Shown: positions 7,201-15,391, counted from the stretch's first letter. The stretch: 64,000 nt of DNA from Conexibacter arvalis (GCF_014199525.1 NZ_JACHNU010000002.1:540147-604146); one strand, 5' to 3'. Notes: a model not told the origin generated them from the letters alone. Made by a program: numbers and translations.

Positions 7201-8630
7201 GCGGGGACCTCCGAGGTGCTGCCGACCGGGGCGGCGGCGGTCGCGGCCTGCGGGCGCGACGAGCCGACGCCGATCAGCTCAGGGGCGGGGATGAACTGCT
7301 CCGGGTAGCCGTACATGCCGTGCTCGGTGATGTCGAGGCCGGCATCCTCCTCCTCCTCGCTGACGCGGAGGCCGATCGTCGCCTTGATGACCGCGAAGGT
7401 GATCGCGGAGAGGCCGAACACGACCGCGAAGGTGACGACGACCGCGACGGCCTGGACGCCGAGCTGCTCCAGCCCGCCGCCGTAGAAGAGGCCGGGCTCG
7501 CCGACGGCGGCGAGCCGCTCGGAGGTGAAGAGGCCGCAGGCGAGCGTGCCCCAGATCCCGGCGAGGCCGTGGGCGGAGAGCGCGCCGACCGGGTCGTCGA
7601 GCTTGCGCTCGATCGCCAGCACGCCCGCGACGACGATCAGGCCGCCGACGAAGCCGATGATCGGCGCCGCCCACAGCTCGACGAAGCCGGCCGGGGCGGT
7701 GATCGCGACGAGGCCGGCGATCGCGCCGTTGCCGATCATGCCGACGTCGAGCTTTCTCGACACCAGCCAGATCAGCAGCGTCGCACCGAGGACGCCGCCG
7801 ATCGCGCCCATGTTGGTGACCGCGATCACCTCGGCGAAGGCGTTGCCGCCGGTGCCGAGCGTCGAGCCGCCGTTGAAGCCGAACCAGCCGAGCCACAGGA
7901 TCAGGACGCCGAGCCCGAGCAGCGGCATGCTGTGGCCCGGGATCGGGCGCGGCTTGCCGTCGGGGCCGTACTTGCCCTTGCGCGGGCCGAGGAAGACGAC
8001 CGCCGCCAGCGCCGCCGTCGCGCCGGTGAGGTGGACGACCGACGAGCCGGCGAAGTCCTGGACGCCGGAGCCGACTCTCGAGAGGAGGCCGCCGCTCCAC
8101 GCCATGTGGGCGATCAGCGGGTAGATGACGGCCGAGAAGACGACGGCGAAGACGATGTACGCGCCGAACTTGATCCGCTCGAGCGTCGAGCCCCAGACGA
8201 TCGCGAGCGAGACGCCGAGGAACATCAGCTGGAAGGCGAAGTGGCCGAGCGTCGCCGAGTCGACTTCGCTGCCGGCCAGGTTCGTCCCGTGGCCGATGAA
8301 GAAGCCGGAGTCGCCGAAGAACGTCGCGGTGCCGCCGAAGGCGAGGCCATAACCGACAGCCCACCAGATCAGCGACGCGATCGAGAAGTTGACGAGGATC
8401 TTGGCGATGCCCATGCCGGCGTTCTTGCCGCGGGAGAGGCCGATCTCGAGGAAGGCGAAGCCAGCCTGCATGAAGAAGACCAGGCAAGCCGCGACCATGA
8501 TCCAAGTGGTGTTGAGCTCACCGGCGAGGCTCTCGACGGTCGGTCCCTCTTGTGCGAGCGCGGACGCTGGCAGGAGAAGCGACACGAGCACGCCGAGCGC
8601 CGCGGCACGCCCCAGACGGGATGTAGGCAC
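7197..8630 (-). CDS. amt: ammonium transporter (Amt family)
   Basis: This is a 477-residue channel with a cleavable-looking signal peptide (residues 1-26) and eleven membrane helices. Family landmarks include VVHLTGATAAL, carrying the first pore histidine, and SAHGLAGIWGT, carrying the second. The cytoplasmic tail includes the conserved GLDITEHGMYGYPE segment, which contacts PII. The start is GTG at 8630 with AGGAGGG upstream. The PII gene follows with a 4-base overlap, so the two are co-expressed and PII probably gates the channel when nitrogen is sufficient. A short palindrome upstream is a candidate operator. Confidence 0.95.
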   Translation of the reverse strand: MPTSRLGRAAALGVLVSLLLPASALAQEGPTVESLAGELNTTWIMVAACLVFFMQAGFAFLEIGLSRGKNAGMGIAKILVNFSIASLIWWAVGYGLAFGGTATFFGDSGFFIGHGTNLAGSEVDSATLGHFAFQLMFLGVSLAIVWGSTLERIKFGAYIVFAVVFSAVIYPLIAHMAWSGGLLSRVGSGVQDFAGSSVVHLTGATAALAAVVFLGPRKGKYGPDGKPRPIPGHSMPLLGLGVLILWLGWFGFNGGSTLGTGGNAFAEVIAVTNMGAIGGVLGATLLIWLVSRKLDVGMIGNGAIAGLVAITAPAGFVELWAAPIIGFVGGLIVVAGVLAIERKLDDPVGALSAHGLAGIWGTLACGLFTSERLAAVGEPGLFYGGGLEQLGVQAVAVVVTFAVVFGLSAITFAVIKATIGLRVSEEEEDAGLDITEHGMYGYPEQFIPAPELIGVGSSRPQAATAAAPVGSTSEVPA

Positions 8631-8650
8631 TGCAGACCCTCCTGAATTGA

Positions 8651-8665
8651 TTGCGAGCCTCGCAA
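8651..8665. promoter_or_regulatory. palindrome upstream of amt, candidate operator
   Basis: TTGCGAG, one central base, then CTCGCAA form a perfect 7+1+7 inverted repeat about 20 bases upstream of the amt start codon and next to its ribosome-binding site. The position suits an operator or a small mRNA hairpin. No binding protein can be named. Confidence 0.35.
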
Positions 8666-8759
8666 ATCCTGCGCTCGGGAGGGGGGCGAGACATTGGACC
8701 GGTGTCGAAGATTCGCCGCCGCGCCGTTGTCCACGCGGTAGAGGCGCGGGCCGCGCGGC

Positions 8760-9761
8760 CTACGCGGCGGCGGCGACGGCGCGCAGCTCCGGCGCCGCCG
8801 CGCGCAGCGCGTAGGCCCCGGCGAGCCCGCTCCATTCGCCGTACGGAGCGAAGAAGTCGCGCACGTCCTGCTCGTCGACCCGGGCGCGGGGGTCGCCGGT
8901 CAGCAGCCGGCCGACCAGCTTGCGATAGGCGAGGTCGCCGGCCGGGAGCTGGTCCATCCGCCCCTGCCCCAGCAGCGCCAGCACCTCGATCGTCCACGAC
9001 CCGATCTCGGGGATCGCCAGCAGCCGCCGCCAGCCGCGCTCGTGGTCGGGGTCGTGCAGGTCGACGCGGCCGGTCGCGACCTCGCGCGCGGCCCGCCGCA
9101 GCGCGATCGCGCGCTTGTCGGCGAGGTCGAAGGAGCACAGCAGCGCCGGCGCCTGCGCCGCCAGCGTCGCCGGCGTCGGCAGGTCGCGCAGCCCGCTGCG
9201 CGCGCAGCGACGGCCGAGCCGCGCGACGATCCGGCGCTGGATCGCCGCCGCCCGCACGTACTCGATCAGCTGCTCGGTGATCGCCCACGCGAGCGCCTCG
9301 AACGGCTCGGGCCGCCGCCGGATCCGCAGCGCCGGCTGCGCGCGCACGGCCGCGCCGATCAGCGGGTCGTCACGGAAGCGCTCGTGGAAGGCGCGCAGGT
9401 CGTCGTCGACGCCGAGCGCGAAGCGCATCCGCTCGATCGCCCACGCCGCCGCCGCCTCGCTGTCGGCCTGAGCGCCGAACAGCACGCGGCCGGGCGCCAG
9501 CTGCGCGACGCGCACGACGACCGGCTCCTCGCCGTGGTGGAGCAGCCGGTGGACGATCCCGTTGCGACAGCGCGTGACGCCGTCCATGCCGCTCGCGCGC
9601 GAGAGGCGGAACGGCCATGGCGGCTCGACCTCGACGCGCAGGTCGACGGTCGGTTCGCGCTCGCCGCCGCCGCTCCGCGGCAGCGCGCGAACGGCGCGCC
9701 CGCGCCCCGGCGCCGCGATCGTCCCACGCGGCGGGCGCCCCGCGCCGGCCGGTGCGCTCAC
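8760..9761 (-). CDS. DNA-3-methyladenine glycosylase (HhH-GPD, AlkA-like)
   Basis: This is a 333-residue base-excision repair enzyme that should remove alkylated purines from DNA. The C-terminal 200 residues contain the helix-hairpin-helix IPEIGSWTIEVLAL followed by the Gly-Pro-Asp loop LPAGDLAYRKLVG, whose Asp is the expected catalytic residue. The N-terminal part looks like the AlkA N domain. The length is somewhat above E. coli AlkA (282). The start is GTG at 9761, overlapping the stop of the upstream small gene; a later in-frame Met at MDGVTRC is possible. The gene ends about 130 bases before the amt start on the same strand. Confidence 0.85.
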   Translation of the reverse strand: MSAPAGAGRPPRGTIAAPGRGRAVRALPRSGGGEREPTVDLRVEVEPPWPFRLSRASGMDGVTRCRNGIVHRLLHHGEEPVVVRVAQLAPGRVLFGAQADSEAAAAWAIERMRFALGVDDDLRAFHERFRDDPLIGAAVRAQPALRIRRRPEPFEALAWAITEQLIEYVRAAAIQRRIVARLGRRCARSGLRDLPTPATLAAQAPALLCSFDLADKRAIALRRAAREVATGRVDLHDPDHERGWRRLLAIPEIGSWTIEVLALLGQGRMDQLPAGDLAYRKLVGRLLTGDPRARVDEQDVRDFFAPYGEWSGLAGAYALRAAAPELRAVAAAA

Positions 9762-10072
9762 TCGCGGCCGAGCAGGTGGATGTCGAGCAGGACCGAGCGC
9801 GTGCCGACGATCGAGAAGCTCTCGCCGTTCGACCCCTTGCGGCGGCGGGAGCCGACGCGCCCGCCCCTGCGCTTGGCCGCGCGATGCGAGATCGCCACGA
9901 CGGTCGCCGCCCCGGCGACGAAGCCGGTCGCCGCGACGGCCGCGGCCTTCACGGCCGGGAGCCGCGGCTGCGCCGGCTCGAGCGCCCGGACCTCGTCGAC
10001 GACGGGGACCGCGTCGACGGTCTCCTCGGGCTCGAGGGGCAGCGGGTGGTGGTCTGCGGTCGTGTCGCTCAT
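9758..10072 (-). CDS. small single-helix membrane protein, unknown function
   Basis: This is a 104-residue protein. The first 40 residues are acidic and Pro-rich. One hydrophobic helix follows (about residues 41-58, Ala/Val-rich), then a strongly basic segment (AKRRGGRVGSRRRKG) and a short hydrophobic tail. The ATG at 10072 is chosen over an upstream in-frame start because the extra region is Arg-rich and of low complexity. It overlaps the start of the glycosylase gene by 4 bases. No family is recognised. Confidence 0.55.
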   Translation of the reverse strand: MSDTTADHHPLPLEPEETVDAVPVVDEVRALEPAQPRLPAVKAAAVAATGFVAGAATVVAISHRAAKRRGGRVGSRRRKGSNGESFSIVGTRSVLLDIHLLGRE

Positions 10073-10148
10073 GTCGCGCCGGCGGATCGTGACAGCACCA
10101 CCGGTCGTAGCCGTCGGCGGCCTGTCTGATGCGCAGGCTAGCGCAGTC

Positions 10149-11381
10149 TTATGTCGCCTCGGAAGACCCCGGTCCGGAGGCCGGCGCGCCGGGCTCCTGC
10201 GGCGCCGGCTCCGACGCGCTCGCATCGGCGGCGCCCGGGTACGACGGTCTCGCGGCCGGGTCGAGCAGGCGCTCGTAGAGGCGGTAGCGGCGCACGACTC
10301 TGCCGCCCATCCCCTCCATCGCGCGGTTCATCGACTTGTTCGTCTCGAGGATCCAGCCCATCTCGCCGTATGTCTGCGGCGTGACCTCGGCCGAGTCGAA
10401 GTGGAGCTGGTAGAAGCGGGCGGCGACGCCGGTGTGCTGCCACTCGCGCTTGACGCCGAGCGCGAAGACGCGGACGCGGTCGATCTTCCCGCGGTTGCGC
10501 AGGAACTTCAGCCAGCCGAACGGCAGGATGCGCCCGTTCATCGTCTTGAAGACCTGGTTGTAGTCGGGGACGCTGAGCGCCGCGCCGACCGTCTCGCCGT
10601 CCTTCTCGGCGACGAACGCCCAGTGCTCGTCGAGGATCGGCTTGAGCGTCTGGGCGTAGTGGCGGACCTCGGTCTCGGTCAGCGGCGAGAAACCCCAGTT
10701 TCTCTCCCACGCCTCGTTGTAGACCTCGAGGAAGCGGTCGATCTCGGCGTTGATGTCCTTCTTGCGCATCGGCCGCACGGTGATCCCGTACTTGCTCTCG
10801 ACGCGCTCGGCGACTCTCCAGATCGACGGGTGGACCCTGTCGCGCCCCTGGATCTCCAGGTGCCACATCAGCGTGTCCATCGCTCTGATCATCCCCGCGC
10901 CCTCGAACAGCCCCGGGTAGTAGCGATGGGTCCAGTCGGTGAGGATGATCGGGGCCAGCTCGTGGCCCTCGACGAGCACGCCGTTCTCGTCGTTCATCGT
11001 GAAGCTCATCGGCCCGACCATGCGGTCGCGGCCGCGCTCGCGCAGCCACTGCTCCGCGGCGGCGAAGAGGGCGTCGGCGGCCTCCTGGTCGTCCTCGCAC
11101 TCGAAGAAGCCGAACAGGCCCCATCTGTTGTCCTGGAACTCGTTGAGGAGCCGGTCGATCTGCGCGGTGATGCGCCCGACGGCGCGCCCGTCGCGCCACG
11201 CGAGGAAGTACTCGGCCTCGCCGTGCTCGAACCACGGGTTCTTGTCGCGGTCGAGGAATCTGCGCCGGTCGGAGATGAGCGGCGGGACCCAGTTCGGCTC
11301 GTTACGATAGAGCCGCCACGGCAGCTTGATGAAGGTTGTGAGGTCGCGCCTGGAAGCGACCGGCCGGACTTCGAGACCCAT
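10149..11381 (-). CDS. GNAT-fold N-acyltransferase, YghO/bacterial ceramide-synthase-like
   Basis: This is a 410-residue cytosolic protein of the large GNAT-like group typified by E. coli YghO. Characteristic stretches are RLYRNEPNWVPPLISDRR near the start, NPWFEHGEAEYFLAWRDG, FGFFECEDDQEAADAL, and the NDENG segment near residue 140. Related proteins have been implicated in N-acylation of sphingoid bases (bacterial ceramide synthase); that link is from general knowledge and needs a search. The ATG at 11381 has AGGGTGG upstream. An alternative GTG at 11390 would leave only 5 bases to the divergent serine-palmitoyltransferase-like gene. Several Arg codons are AGA. Confidence 0.7.
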   Translation of the reverse strand: MGLEVRPVASRRDLTTFIKLPWRLYRNEPNWVPPLISDRRRFLDRDKNPWFEHGEAEYFLAWRDGRAVGRITAQIDRLLNEFQDNRWGLFGFFECEDDQEAADALFAAAEQWLRERGRDRMVGPMSFTMNDENGVLVEGHELAPIILTDWTHRYYPGLFEGAGMIRAMDTLMWHLEIQGRDRVHPSIWRVAERVESKYGITVRPMRKKDINAEIDRFLEVYNEAWERNWGFSPLTETEVRHYAQTLKPILDEHWAFVAEKDGETVGAALSVPDYNQVFKTMNGRILPFGWLKFLRNRGKIDRVRVFALGVKREWQHTGVAARFYQLHFDSAEVTPQTYGEMGWILETNKSMNRAMEGMGGRVVRRYRLYERLLDPAARPSYPGAADASASEPAPQEPGAPASGPGSSEAT

Positions 11382-11395
11382 GCCGGCCACCCTAT

Positions 11396-12664
11396 ATGCC
11401 GACCACCACAGACGTATTCGACAAGGCCCGCACGCATGAGCGCGTCCTGCAGCTGAGAGCGGCCCGCGAGATCGACGCGGTTCCGTATTTCCGCCGGCTC
11501 GAGTCGCCCGCCGCCCCCGTCGTCGAGATGGAGGGCGGGCGCCGCATCATGCTCGGCTCCAACAACTACCTCGGGCTGACCGGCGACCAGCGGGTGATCG
11601 ACGCCGCGCACGAGGCGATCGACCGCTACGGGACCGGCGTCACCGGCTCGCGGCTGCTGAACGGGACGCTCGACCTCCACCTCGAGCTGGAACGCGAGCT
11701 GGCCGAGTGGTTCGGGACCGAGGACGCGCTCGTCTACACGACCGGCCACCAGGCCAATCTCGGCGCGATCGGCACGATCCTTGGCCCCGGCGACACGGTC
11801 ATCGTCGACTCGGGCGACCACGCCTCGATCCTCGACGGCGTGCTGCTGTCGAGGGCGAAGATGCGGGCCTTCCGCCACAACCGGCTCGACCTGCTGGAGA
11901 AGCGCCTGCAGCAGGCCGAGCAGGACGGCGGCGGGATCCTCGTCGTCGTCGACGGCGTCTTCTCGATGGAGGGCGACGTCGCGCCGCTGCCGCAGATCGC
12001 CGACCTCGCCGAGCGCTACGGCGCACGGCTGATGGTCGACGAGGCGCACGGCCTCGGCGTGCTCGGCGCCCGCGGCGCCGGCGCCTCCGAGCTGCTCGAC
12101 GTCGAGGAGCGGGTCGACCTGCGGATGGCGACCTTCTCGAAGTCGCTCGCGTCGTGCGGCGGCGTGATCGCCGGCCCCGCCGACGTGATCGACTTCCTGC
12201 GGATCCAGTCGCGCCCGTTCCTCTTCACCGCCTCGGGCGTCCCGGCCGCGGTCGGCTCGGCGCTGGCGGCGGTGCGGATCTGCCGCTCGGAGGAGGGCAG
12301 AGCGCTGCTCGCGCGGATGCAGGAGAACGCCGCCTACCTCAACGCGGGCCTGCGCTCGCTCGGGCTGCACGTCGTCGATCCGGTCGCGCTGCCGGACGGG
12401 TCGAGAGTGGCGACGCCGATCGTCCCGGTGCTGGTCGCCGACGACTGGAAGGCGGCGCTGCTGTGGAAGGCGCTCTACGAGCACGGCGTCTACGTCAACG
12501 TCGCGCTCCATCCCGCGGTCCCGCCCGGCGGTGCGCTGCTGCGCACGAGCGTGATGGCGACGCACGACACGGCGACGCTCGACGAGGCGATCGCCGCCTT
12601 CGCCGCCGTCAAGCGCGACTTCGAAGCCGAGCACGGCCCGCTGCCGAGCCCGGTCGACGGCTGA
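11396..12664 (+). CDS. alpha-oxoamine synthase, serine palmitoyltransferase-like
   Basis: This is a 422-residue pyridoxal-phosphate enzyme that condenses an amino acid with an acyl-CoA. The PLP lysine is Lys249 in TFSKS, and DEAHGLGVLG supplies the cofactor Asp and His. The family includes KBL, BioF and serine palmitoyltransferase. Here GSRLLNGT, AFRHNRLDLLEKRL and PFLFTASG resemble the bacterial serine palmitoyltransferase sequence I remember more than KBL or BioF. A divergent GNAT acyltransferase supports a sphingolipid role. No BioF partner genes are nearby. The ATG at 11396 has no ribosome-binding site, so the start is uncertain. Confidence 0.75.
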   Translation: MPTTTDVFDKARTHERVLQLRAAREIDAVPYFRRLESPAAPVVEMEGGRRIMLGSNNYLGLTGDQRVIDAAHEAIDRYGTGVTGSRLLNGTLDLHLELERELAEWFGTEDALVYTTGHQANLGAIGTILGPGDTVIVDSGDHASILDGVLLSRAKMRAFRHNRLDLLEKRLQQAEQDGGGILVVVDGVFSMEGDVAPLPQIADLAERYGARLMVDEAHGLGVLGARGAGASELLDVEERVDLRMATFSKSLASCGGVIAGPADVIDFLRIQSRPFLFTASGVPAAVGSALAAVRICRSEEGRALLARMQENAAYLNAGLRSLGLHVVDPVALPDGSRVATPIVPVLVADDWKAALLWKALYEHGVYVNVALHPAVPPGGALLRTSVMATHDTATLDEAIAAFAAVKRDFEAEHGPLPSPVDG

Positions 12665-12665
12665 G

Positions 12666-12687
12666 CGGGCGGGCGGCCGCCCGCCCG
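12666..12687. terminator. GC-only palindrome after the oxoamine synthase gene
   Basis: CGGGCGGGCGG followed directly by its exact complement is a perfect 22-bp palindrome 2 bases past the stop codon. As RNA it would fold with a minimal loop. It has no T-run, so it is only a candidate terminator. Confidence 0.4.
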
Positions 12688-12865
12688 TCGCGACCGCCCG
12701 CTCTCCCCCGTTCGGCAGCGCGCCGACGCGCCGATGGTCTCGAATCGGGAGTGGATCGGCGCACGGCGCGACGACGCTCTGGTATGGGCTGGCACGCCCA
12801 CGGTTCCCGCTTTTCAGGTCGTTCACAAAAACCCCGCTCCTAGCGCACGTTGGGCCAGTTCTCCA

Positions 12866-12895
12866 TTGACCGGCCCGGGGCGAACCGCATACGGT
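12866..12895 (+). promoter_or_regulatory. sigma-70-type promoter for the mIHF-like gene
   Basis: TTGACC (12866-12871) and TACGGT (12890-12895) are separated by 18 bases, close to the housekeeping consensus and the best two-box promoter in the window. The nearest start codon of the mIHF-like gene is about 175 bases downstream, giving a long 5' leader. The rest of the 12688-13075 interval contains no gene I can support. Confidence 0.55.
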
Positions 12896-13075
12896 CTGAG
12901 GCGTCGTCCGGTGGGGTCCGCACAACGGCCGCCGCGCCCTTACGAGGGAGGGAGCGAGTGCCAAGGATCGTGCTCGAGCCCGCTCGGCCGACGGAGTCGA
13001 CAGCGGTCCGATCCCCTCAAGCTCGGACTGCCGTCGCGGGCCTACTCGTATCGGAGGCAGGGAGAAAGAGTGCAG

Positions 13076-13450
13076 ATGGACGGGTTGCCGACGATGACCC
13101 CTGGGCCGCAGCATCTGCGGGCCCTGGAGCGTGCCAACCGCGTGCGGCTTGCGCGCGCCGAGCTGAAGCGGCGCATCGCCGACGGAGAGGTATCCGCAGC
13201 GGAGGTCCTCCTCTCCGCCCCGTGGGAAGCCAGCAGCATGGCGATCGGGGACGTGCTGATGAGTCAGCGTCGCTGGGGCAGCACCCGCTGCCGGAAGTTC
13301 CTCGCGATGTTCCGAATCTCGGAGACCAAGAGCGTCGGCTCGCTCACCGAGCGTCAGCGCCTCGCGCTGGCCGCTCAGCTGGACGCGCACGCCAAGATCG
13401 AACGCGGCAGCGTTCGACTCGAGGCGACGCGCGAACTGGTCAGCGCCTGA
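13076..13450 (+). CDS. mihF: mIHF-like integration host factor
   Basis: This is a 124-residue DNA-binding protein matching the actinobacterial mIHF family. It has an N-terminal basic helix (ERANRVRLARAELKRRIADG), a middle segment corresponding to the helix-two-turn-helix (SMAIGDVLMSQRRWGSTRC), and the closing SVGSLTERQRLALAAQL. mIHF bends DNA and is a major nucleoid protein in mycobacteria and Streptomyces. The ATG at 13076 or a GTG at 13070 could start it; the purine-rich GGGAGAAAGAG just upstream fits either. Longer in-frame extensions upstream have no family similarity. It has its own promoter and a strong hairpin terminator, so it is monocistronic. Confidence 0.82.
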   Translation: MDGLPTMTPGPQHLRALERANRVRLARAELKRRIADGEVSAAEVLLSAPWEASSMAIGDVLMSQRRWGSTRCRKFLAMFRISETKSVGSLTERQRLALAAQLDAHAKIERGSVRLEATRELVSA

Positions 13451-13470
13451 GGCGCTGAGCCCCTCCGCGA

Positions 13471-13510
13471 CGCGCCTCGTGCCTGCTGGGGACGGCAGGC
13501 ACGAGGCGCG
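13471..13510 (+). terminator. strong hairpin terminator after the mIHF-like gene
   Basis: CGCGCCTCGTGCCTGC pairs perfectly with GCAGGCACGAGGCGCG, giving a 16-bp stem with an 8-base loop. It starts 20 bases after the stop codon. No T-run follows, as is common for terminators in GC-rich actinobacteria. It may also serve the convergent VOC gene. Confidence 0.75.
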
Positions 13511-13559
13511 CCGCCCGACCGCTCCTCCCCCACCGGCCCCGGGTCCGGCCGGCTGACCG

Positions 13560-14012
13560 TCAGCCGTCGGTCGAGAAGCCCGGTCCGCGCGTCGCGATCT
13601 CGACGATGTTGCCGTCGGGGTCGCGGACGTAGATCGAGCGGAAGGCGCCGCGGTCGAAGACGTCGGTGCACTCGACGCCCTGGTCGCGCAGGTAGTCGCG
13701 CCAGGCGAGCTGCTCGTCGGCGCTCTCCACCGCGAAGGCGACGTGGTGGACCGAGCCCGCGCCGATCACCCCGTCGGGCAGCTGCGGGTACTCCATGAAC
13801 GTGATCAGCGTTCCGGGCGCACCGTTCGCGTCGCCGAACCAGAAATGCCGCGTGCTGGGATCGTCGTCGTTGACGCCCTGCTCGACGAGCGCGAGCCCGA
13901 GCACGTCACGGTAGAACCCGGTCGTGCGGTCGAGGTCGCGGCAGATCGCGGTGACGTGATGGAGGCCGGTCAGCCTCATCCGCCGCGGCTCGTTCGGTGA
14001 TTCGACGGACAT
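13560..14012 (-). CDS. VOC (glyoxalase/dioxygenase-fold) protein
   Basis: This is a 150-residue vicinal-oxygen-chelate protein made of two beta-alpha-beta-beta-beta modules. Likely metal ligands are the His in LTGLHHVTA, the His in SVHHVAF and the Glu in GNIVEIA, the pattern of ring-cleaving dioxygenases and glyalases. FYRDVLGLALVE and DPDGNIVEI are typical family motifs. Substrate cannot be predicted. The ATG at 14012 is supported by a TATGCT box 8 bases upstream. Neighbouring genes do not form an obvious pathway. Confidence 0.85.
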   Translation of the reverse strand: MSVESPNEPRRMRLTGLHHVTAICRDLDRTTGFYRDVLGLALVEQGVNDDDPSTRHFWFGDANGAPGTLITFMEYPQLPDGVIGAGSVHHVAFAVESADEQLAWRDYLRDQGVECTDVFDRGAFRSIYVRDPDGNIVEIATRGPGFSTDG

Positions 14013-14020
14013 CGAGCCGG

Positions 14021-14026
14021 AGCATA
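14021..14026 (-). promoter_or_regulatory. -10 box TATGCT of the VOC gene, leaderless
   Basis: On the minus strand TATGCT ends 8 bases before the ATG of the VOC gene, with no ribosome-binding site between. It matches the leaderless arrangement seen elsewhere in this window. Confidence 0.4.
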
Positions 14027-14192
14027 TACGGGCGGGAGGCGGCGGCAGCGCGCCGCTGACGGCACCGGGCGCGTGGCGGCAGCCGGCCCTTGCCGATGCG
14101 GCCGCGCCGGCGGTAGCGCGCCCACCGATGCGGCTGGGCGGCGCGCACCCGCGCCTCTCGGCGACCGCGCTCGCCGCGCGGTCGCGCCCCGC

Positions 14193-14705
14193 TCAGCGCA
14201 CCTTCACGCCGAAGCCGCCCGAGCGCTTCTTGAACAGCGCGCGGAAGCCCATGAAGGCGAGCACGAAGACCGCGAGCGCTATCGGCACCATCGTCGATCT
14301 GCCGACTCTCGCGAAGAACATCACCGCCATCGTGGCGACCGCGAGCGTCGCCGACAGCACGAGCGTGTGCGAGCGGTAGCCGCCAAGGTGCTCGCGCAGC
14401 GCGACCTCCAGGCCGGCGACCGAGCCCATCAGCACCGCGCCGGTCAGCAGCACGTTGCCCGACCGCCCGCCGACGACGAAGCCCGCGATCCCGAGCGCGA
14501 TCGCCGACAGCACGCACAGCTCCACGAGCGGGAATCTCCCCCACGGCGCCTCCGGAGCCTGCTCGCGCCGGCTGGTCCGGCTGCGGGCCGCCCGCCGGGC
14601 CGCGTCGTCGCGCACGACCCCCGACGCCTCCCCCGCGCGCCCGGGACCGGAAGTCGCTCTCCCGGCCCCCGACGACGCCATCCGCTTGCGGCTGCGCTGG
14701 CCCAT
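14193..14705 (-). CDS. four-helix membrane protein, unknown function
   Basis: This is a 170-residue protein with a basic, Ser/Arg-rich cytoplasmic N-terminus (residues 1-55). Four hydrophobic helices follow in two pairs (about 62-80, 84-100, 114-130, 137-155), and the tail is basic (FKKRSGGFGVKVR). The ATG at 14705 is preferred because a TACTCT box lies 7 bases upstream; longer in-frame starts run into the next gene. I recognise no family. Small proteins with this layout often serve envelope functions, but nothing specific can be claimed. Confidence 0.6.
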   Translation of the reverse strand: MGQRSRKRMASSGAGRATSGPGRAGEASGVVRDDAARRAARSRTSRREQAPEAPWGRFPLVELCVLSAIALGIAGFVVGGRSGNVLLTGAVLMGSVAGLEVALREHLGGYRSHTLVLSATLAVATMAVMFFARVGRSTMVPIALAVFVLAFMGFRALFKKRSGGFGVKVR

Positions 14706-14712
14706 GGAGGCG

Positions 14713-14718
14713 AGAGTA
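14713..14718 (-). promoter_or_regulatory. -10 box TACTCT of the four-helix membrane protein gene
   Basis: On the minus strand TACTCT ends 7 bases before the ATG at 14705. No ribosome-binding site is visible, again suggesting a leaderless transcript. Confidence 0.35.
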
Positions 14719-14755
14719 GTGGTCGCGCGCTCGAAACGTGCCGCTCGACGGCCGC

Positions 14756-15391
14756 TCAGCTCCGTAGCGGGCAGCCGCTGGAGATCTTCACGTGCCACCA
14801 GCCGGCGAGCATGCCGATCAGGCCGAGGCGGGGGCGCGACTCCCACGCGCCGCAGCCGGGCTCGCCGACGTCGGCGCGGGTGATGCGCAGGAAGCGGTGC
14901 TCGGCGGGGTCGCGCAGCATCCGCTCCAGCAACGCACGGCGCTCGGCCTCGCGCGCGGCGCGGGCGGCGAGGATCTCGCGGATGTCGTGGAGCCGAGCGG
15001 CGAGGTCGTCGCGGAGGCGCTCCAGCTCGCCGAGGTCGAGCAGGCGCGGGCCGGAGGGCGGCAGGTCGGCGACGGTCCAGTCGATCGCGTCGCGCGCTCT
15101 CGCGCGCGCGGCGAGCGCGGCCAACTCGCGCTCCAGCTTCGCGACCTGGCTGCGGAGCGTGCGGCGGGCGGCGGCTTCGCGGTCCGCAGGCGCGAGCAGC
15201 GGCGCGCCGGCGGCATCCGGCGCATGCGGCGTGAGAGCGGGCGGTGCGTGAACGGCGGCACCAGGCGAATCGAGCGCGTGCCGCGAACCTGCGGCGCGTG
15301 CGTGCTCGGCGGCACCGGCACGCCGGTCGCAGGCGGGCTCGGGCGCGCTTGCGATGCTGCCCCGACTCGTGCTCGCGTCCGTCACCGACAT
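14756..15391 (-). CDS. coiled-coil protein with conserved-looking C-terminal tail, unknown function
   Basis: This is a 211-residue soluble protein. The first 75 residues are Ala/Pro-rich and probably disordered. A Leu/Glu/Arg-rich helical region (about 75-165) has coiled-coil character. The C-terminal 45 residues (FLRITRADVGEPGCG through the WWHVKIS segment) are compositionally ordinary, with Trp and Cys residues, and look like a small folded domain. The ATG at 15391 is chosen because GAGGAGGT lies 7 bases ahead of it; an earlier in-frame start lacks such a site. No family is recognised. Confidence 0.55.
   Translation of the reverse strand: MSVTDASTSRGSIASAPEPACDRRAGAAEHARAAGSRHALDSPGAAVHAPPALTPHAPDAAGAPLLAPADREAAARRTLRSQVAKLERELAALAARARARDAIDWTVADLPPSGPRLLDLGELERLRDDLAARLHDIREILAARAAREAERRALLERMLRDPAEHRFLRITRADVGEPGCGAWESRPRLGLIGMLAGWWHVKISSGCPLRS

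Noticed and set aside
12958-13458. Long open frame in the mIHF leader running over the mIHF gene in another frame
   Set aside because: Its translation is Arg/Ala/Pro-rich and unlike any family, while the overlapping frame encodes a clear mIHF-like protein. Only the start-like signal is kept as a finding.
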